Assembly (NCBI GenBank): GCA_900764215.1
Contig: CAAFNI010000158.1
Coordinates: 1 to 24,339, forward strand
DNA from: an uncultured Sutterella sp.
GTDB taxonomy: Bacteria > Pseudomonadota > Gammaproteobacteria > Burkholderiales > Burkholderiaceae_F
Direction of reading: 5' to 3'
DNA length: 24,339 nt
Position numbers and translations under genes: made by a program. Shown here piece by piece: positions 22,449-24,339 of this stretch. Each line of letters starts with the position of its first letter. The stretch's first letter is position 1. A model generated the notes under the pieces. The model saw nothing but the letters and a program-made list of their open reading frames with translations. It had not been told where the DNA came from and searched no databases.

Positions 22449-23465
22449 ATGACCATTCGTGTTGCCATCACCGGTTTCGGCCGCATCGGCCGCAACGTTC
22501 TGCGCGCTCACTACGAGGGCGGCAAGAAGCACGACGTGGAGATCGTCGCCATCAATGCGCCCGGCGATCTTGCCATCCACGCCCATCTTCTCAAGCATGA
22601 CTCCTGCCACGGCCGCTTCAAGGCCGACGTGCAGGTCGAAGGCACGGACACGCTGATCGTCAACGGCGACCGCATCCGCGTCTTTGCCACGCGCGATCCG
22701 AAGGAAATTCCGTGGGGCGAACTCAACGTCGACGTCGTGATGGAGTGCACGGGCGCCTTCAACTCGAAGGAAAAGAGCATGGTGCACATCGAGCAGGGCG
22801 CCAAGAAGGTCCTGCTCTCCGCGCCGGGCAAGACGGCCGACGCCACGGTCGTCTACGGCGTCAACCAGGAAGTTCTCAAGGCTTCCGACCTTGTCGTCTC
22901 CAACGCCTCCTGCACGACGAACTGCCTCGCGCCGCTCGCCAAGGCCCTGCACCGCACGGTCGGCATCGAGCGCGGCCTGATGACCACGGTCCACTCCTAT
23001 ACGAACGACCAGGTTCTCACCGACGTCTATCACAAGGACATGCGACGCGCCCGCGCTGCCACGCTTTCCATGATCCCGACGAAGACGGGCGCCGCCAAGG
23101 CCGTGGGCCTCGTGCTTCCGGAGCTCAACGGCCTTCTCGACGGCTTCGCCGTTCGCGTCCCGACGATCAACGTGAGCTTCGTCGACCTCACCTTCATCGC
23201 CAAGCGCGACACGAGCGTTGAGGAAATCAACGCGCTCGTCAAGGCCGCCTCCGGGTCCGAAGACCTCGCCGGCATCCTCGGCTACAACGACGAGCTTCTC
23301 GTTTCCACGGACTTCAACGGCGACGCTCACAGCTCGATCTTCGACTCCACGCTGACGAAGGTTTCCGGCAGCCGTCTCGTGAAGGTCACCGCTTGGTACG
23401 ACAACGAATGGGGCTTCTCCAACCGCATGCTCGACACGGCCTGCGCAATGATGGCCGCCAAGTAA
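22449..23465 (+). CDS. gap: Type I glyceraldehyde-3-phosphate dehydrogenase
   Basis: GAPDH interconverts glyceraldehyde-3-phosphate and 1,3-bisphosphoglycerate. In 338 residues it shows the nucleotide fold GFGRIGR (9-15), the catalytic NASCTTN with C155 (152-158), H182 (HSYTNDQ), and the usual C-terminus WYDNEWGFSNRM. HSYTNDQ and the overall sequence favour GAPDH over erythrose-4-phosphate dehydrogenase. Unusually, the end of the second strand reads AINAPGD, with A37 where NAD-specific enzymes have Asp (AIND); this may relax cofactor choice. AGAAGGA precedes the ATG at 6 bases. Expression is probably linked to tkt and partly to pgk. Confidence 0.96.
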   Translation: MTIRVAITGFGRIGRNVLRAHYEGGKKHDVEIVAINAPGDLAIHAHLLKHDSCHGRFKADVQVEGTDTLIVNGDRIRVFATRDPKEIPWGELNVDVVMECTGAFNSKEKSMVHIEQGAKKVLLSAPGKTADATVVYGVNQEVLKASDLVVSNASCTTNCLAPLAKALHRTVGIERGLMTTVHSYTNDQVLTDVYHKDMRRARAATLSMIPTKTGAAKAVGLVLPELNGLLDGFAVRVPTINVSFVDLTFIAKRDTSVEEINALVKAASGSEDLAGILGYNDELLVSTDFNGDAHSSIFDSTLTKVSGSRLVKVTAWYDNEWGFSNRMLDTACAMMAAK

Positions 23466-23478
23466 TCGGCAGGTTCCG

Positions 23479-23544
23479 ATGATCATGAAAGCCATGCCTC
23501 GGATGCACATCCCGGCGTGGCTTTCGCACTTTCAGTTTCCATAA
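23479..23544 (+). CDS. Candidate 21-residue small ORF between gap and pgk
   Basis: ATG 23479 opens a 21-codon frame ending at TAA 23542-23544, with AGG 5 bases before it and only 13 bases after the gap stop. The peptide is Met-rich at its start (four Met in nine residues) and ends AWLSHFQFP. Most of it lies inside the strong hairpin at 23487-23525. It could be a translated regulatory ORF, or chance. Confidence 0.25.
   Translation: MIMKAMPRMHIPAWLSHFQFP
23487..23525 (+). promoter_or_regulatory. Strong 39-base hairpin between gap and pgk
   Basis: The perfect 8-base arms GAAAGCCA (23487-23494) and TGGCTTTC (23518-23525) continue through a possible U-G pair, GCC/GGC, a small internal loop, and GGAT/ATCC with a GCAC loop. 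There is no T-run after it, so it is more likely an mRNA stability or processing element than a terminator. Confidence 0.7.
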
Positions 23545-23562
23545 GCGGCGCACGGGCGCCGC
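23545..23562 (+). promoter_or_regulatory. GC hairpin just upstream of the pgk ribosome-binding site
   Basis: GCGGCGC (23545-23551) and GCGCCGC (23556-23562) form a perfect 7-bp stem with an ACGG loop, followed by AGCCCTTTC. GGGC (23554-23557) can alternatively pair with GCCC (23564-23567). The stem ends about 10 bases before the pgk GGAG and may cause partial termination or tune translation. Confidence 0.6.
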
Positions 23563-23583
23563 AGCCCTTTCGGAGAACAAGTC

Positions 23584-24339
23584 ATGCATGTTCTGACCCT
23601 TGAAAAGCTTGCCAAGGACGGTCTTCTCGCCGGCAAGCGCGTCCTCATCCGCAGCGACCTCAACGCGCCGCACGATGAAAACGGCCGCATCACCAATGAA
23701 ACCCGCCTTGTGGCGAGCGTTCCGGCCATCCGCACCGCCCTCGATGCTGGGGCCGCCGTGATGGTGATGAGCCATCTCGGCCGTCCGACGGAAGGCGTCG
23801 TGAATCCTGCCGACAGCCTTGCCGGCGTAGCCCGCCGCATGGGCGAGCTTCTGGGCTGCGACATGCCGCTCGCGGCCGACTGGATTGACGGCGTTGCCGT
23901 CGAGCCTGGACACGTCGTGATGCTTGAAAACTGCCGCTGCAATGTCGGCGAAAAGAAGTGCAACGAGGAACTCTCGAAGAAGTACGCGGCGCTCTGCGAC
24001 GTTTACGTCAACGACGCCTTCGGCACGGCTCACCGCGCACAGGCCTCCACGGTCGGCGTCGCCCGTCATGCCGCCGTCGCCTGCGCCGGTCCGCTCATGG
24101 CCGCTGAAATCGATGCGCTCACGAAGTCCGTTGAGGAAGCCCGTCATCCGCTCGCGGCCATCGTCGGCGGCTCCAAGGTTTCCACGAAGCTCACGATCCT
24201 CTCCAATCTTGCGCAAAAGGTTGACCGCCTGATCGTGGGCGGCGGCATTCTCAACACGTTCCTTCTCGCCGCCGGCAAGCCGATCGGCAAGTCCCTCGCT
24301 GAGCCCGAGCTCGTCGGCGAATGCCGCAAGGTGCTCGAC
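23584..24339 (+). CDS. pgk: Phosphoglycerate kinase (partial, N-terminal 252 residues)
   Basis: Pgk transfers phosphate from 1,3-bisphosphoglycerate to ADP. The gene is cut by the right edge of the window in frame; a full protein is about 390 residues. Present are the substrate-binding RSDLNAP (23-29, usually RxDLNVP), SHLGRP (63-68), ENCRCNVGEKK, the VNDAFGTAHRAQAST segment (142-156), and the nucleotide-site IVGGSKVSTKL (193-203) and VGGG (218-221). CGGAG precedes the ATG at 8 bases. It follows gap by 118 bases containing two hairpins. Confidence 0.97.
   Translation, partial: MHVLTLEKLAKDGLLAGKRVLIRSDLNAPHDENGRITNETRLVASVPAIRTALDAGAAVMVMSHLGRPTEGVVNPADSLAGVARRMGELLGCDMPLAADWIDGVAVEPGHVVMLENCRCNVGEKKCNEELSKKYAALCDVYVNDAFGTAHRAQASTVGVARHAAVACAGPLMAAEIDALTKSVEEARHPLAAIVGGSKVSTKLTILSNLAQKVDRLIVGGGILNTFLLAAGKPIGKSLAEPELVGECRKVLD

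Overview
The window is GC-rich bacterial chromosome, densely packed with housekeeping genes. Gene content and order point to a betaproteobacterium of the order Burkholderiales. The blocks accB-accC-prmA-(zinc-ribbon DUF3426)-(PfkB kinase), mpl-yqiA-rnb, ffh-(CcsA-like)-(PP0621-like)-ampD and rsmE/tkt-gap-pgk are all familiar from that group. The small AT-poor spacers and divergent protein sequences suggest a gut Sutterellaceae-type member, but that is inference and no rRNA is present to test it. I see no phage, insertion sequence, CRISPR array, tRNA or rRNA.

Layout. (1) 1-3707, minus strand: ffh-ruvC-ruvA-ruvB and the start of one more gene, combining the signal recognition particle GTPase with Holliday-junction processing. 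(2) 4103-6385, plus: a CcsA/YpjD-like membrane protein, a PP0621-like zinc-ribbon protein, ampD and a YggT protein. (3) 6402-11098, minus: accB-accC-prmA-DUF3426-PfkB kinase, with two intrinsic-terminator-like hairpins inside the run. (4) 11419-12003, minus: a small conserved-looking protein of unknown function, divergent from mpl. (5) 12159-17897, plus: mpl (peptidoglycan recycling, like ampD), yqiA, an RNase II-family exoribonuclease, then mgtE behind a structured leader. (6) 17917-18201, minus: a KTSC-domain protein. (7) 18489-19421, plus: a secreted lytic transglycosylase. (8) 19425-20177, minus: rsmE. (9) 20409 to the end, plus: tkt-gap-pgk, the central sugar-phosphate cluster; pgk is cut by the window edge.

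How the genes work together. AmpD, Mpl and the lytic transglycosylase are all parts of peptidoglycan turnover. AccB and AccC form the biotin-dependent half of acetyl-CoA carboxylase. Tkt, Gap and Pgk link the pentose phosphate and triose phosphate pools. RuvABC resolves recombination intermediates.

The most interesting non-coding signal is the mgtE leader (about 16296-16406). It has a perfect 7-bp inverted repeat, a terminator-like hairpin, a possible antiterminator pairing, and an 18-codon upstream ORF containing Glu-Pro-Leu-Pro whose stop overlaps the mgtE start. This is reminiscent in logic, not in homology, of MgtL control of magnesium transporters. Second tier: hairpins and a small ORF between gap and pgk, a 12-bp tandem repeat upstream of the exoribonuclease, and loss of the usual NAD-selective Asp in Gap. 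All other regions look ordinary.
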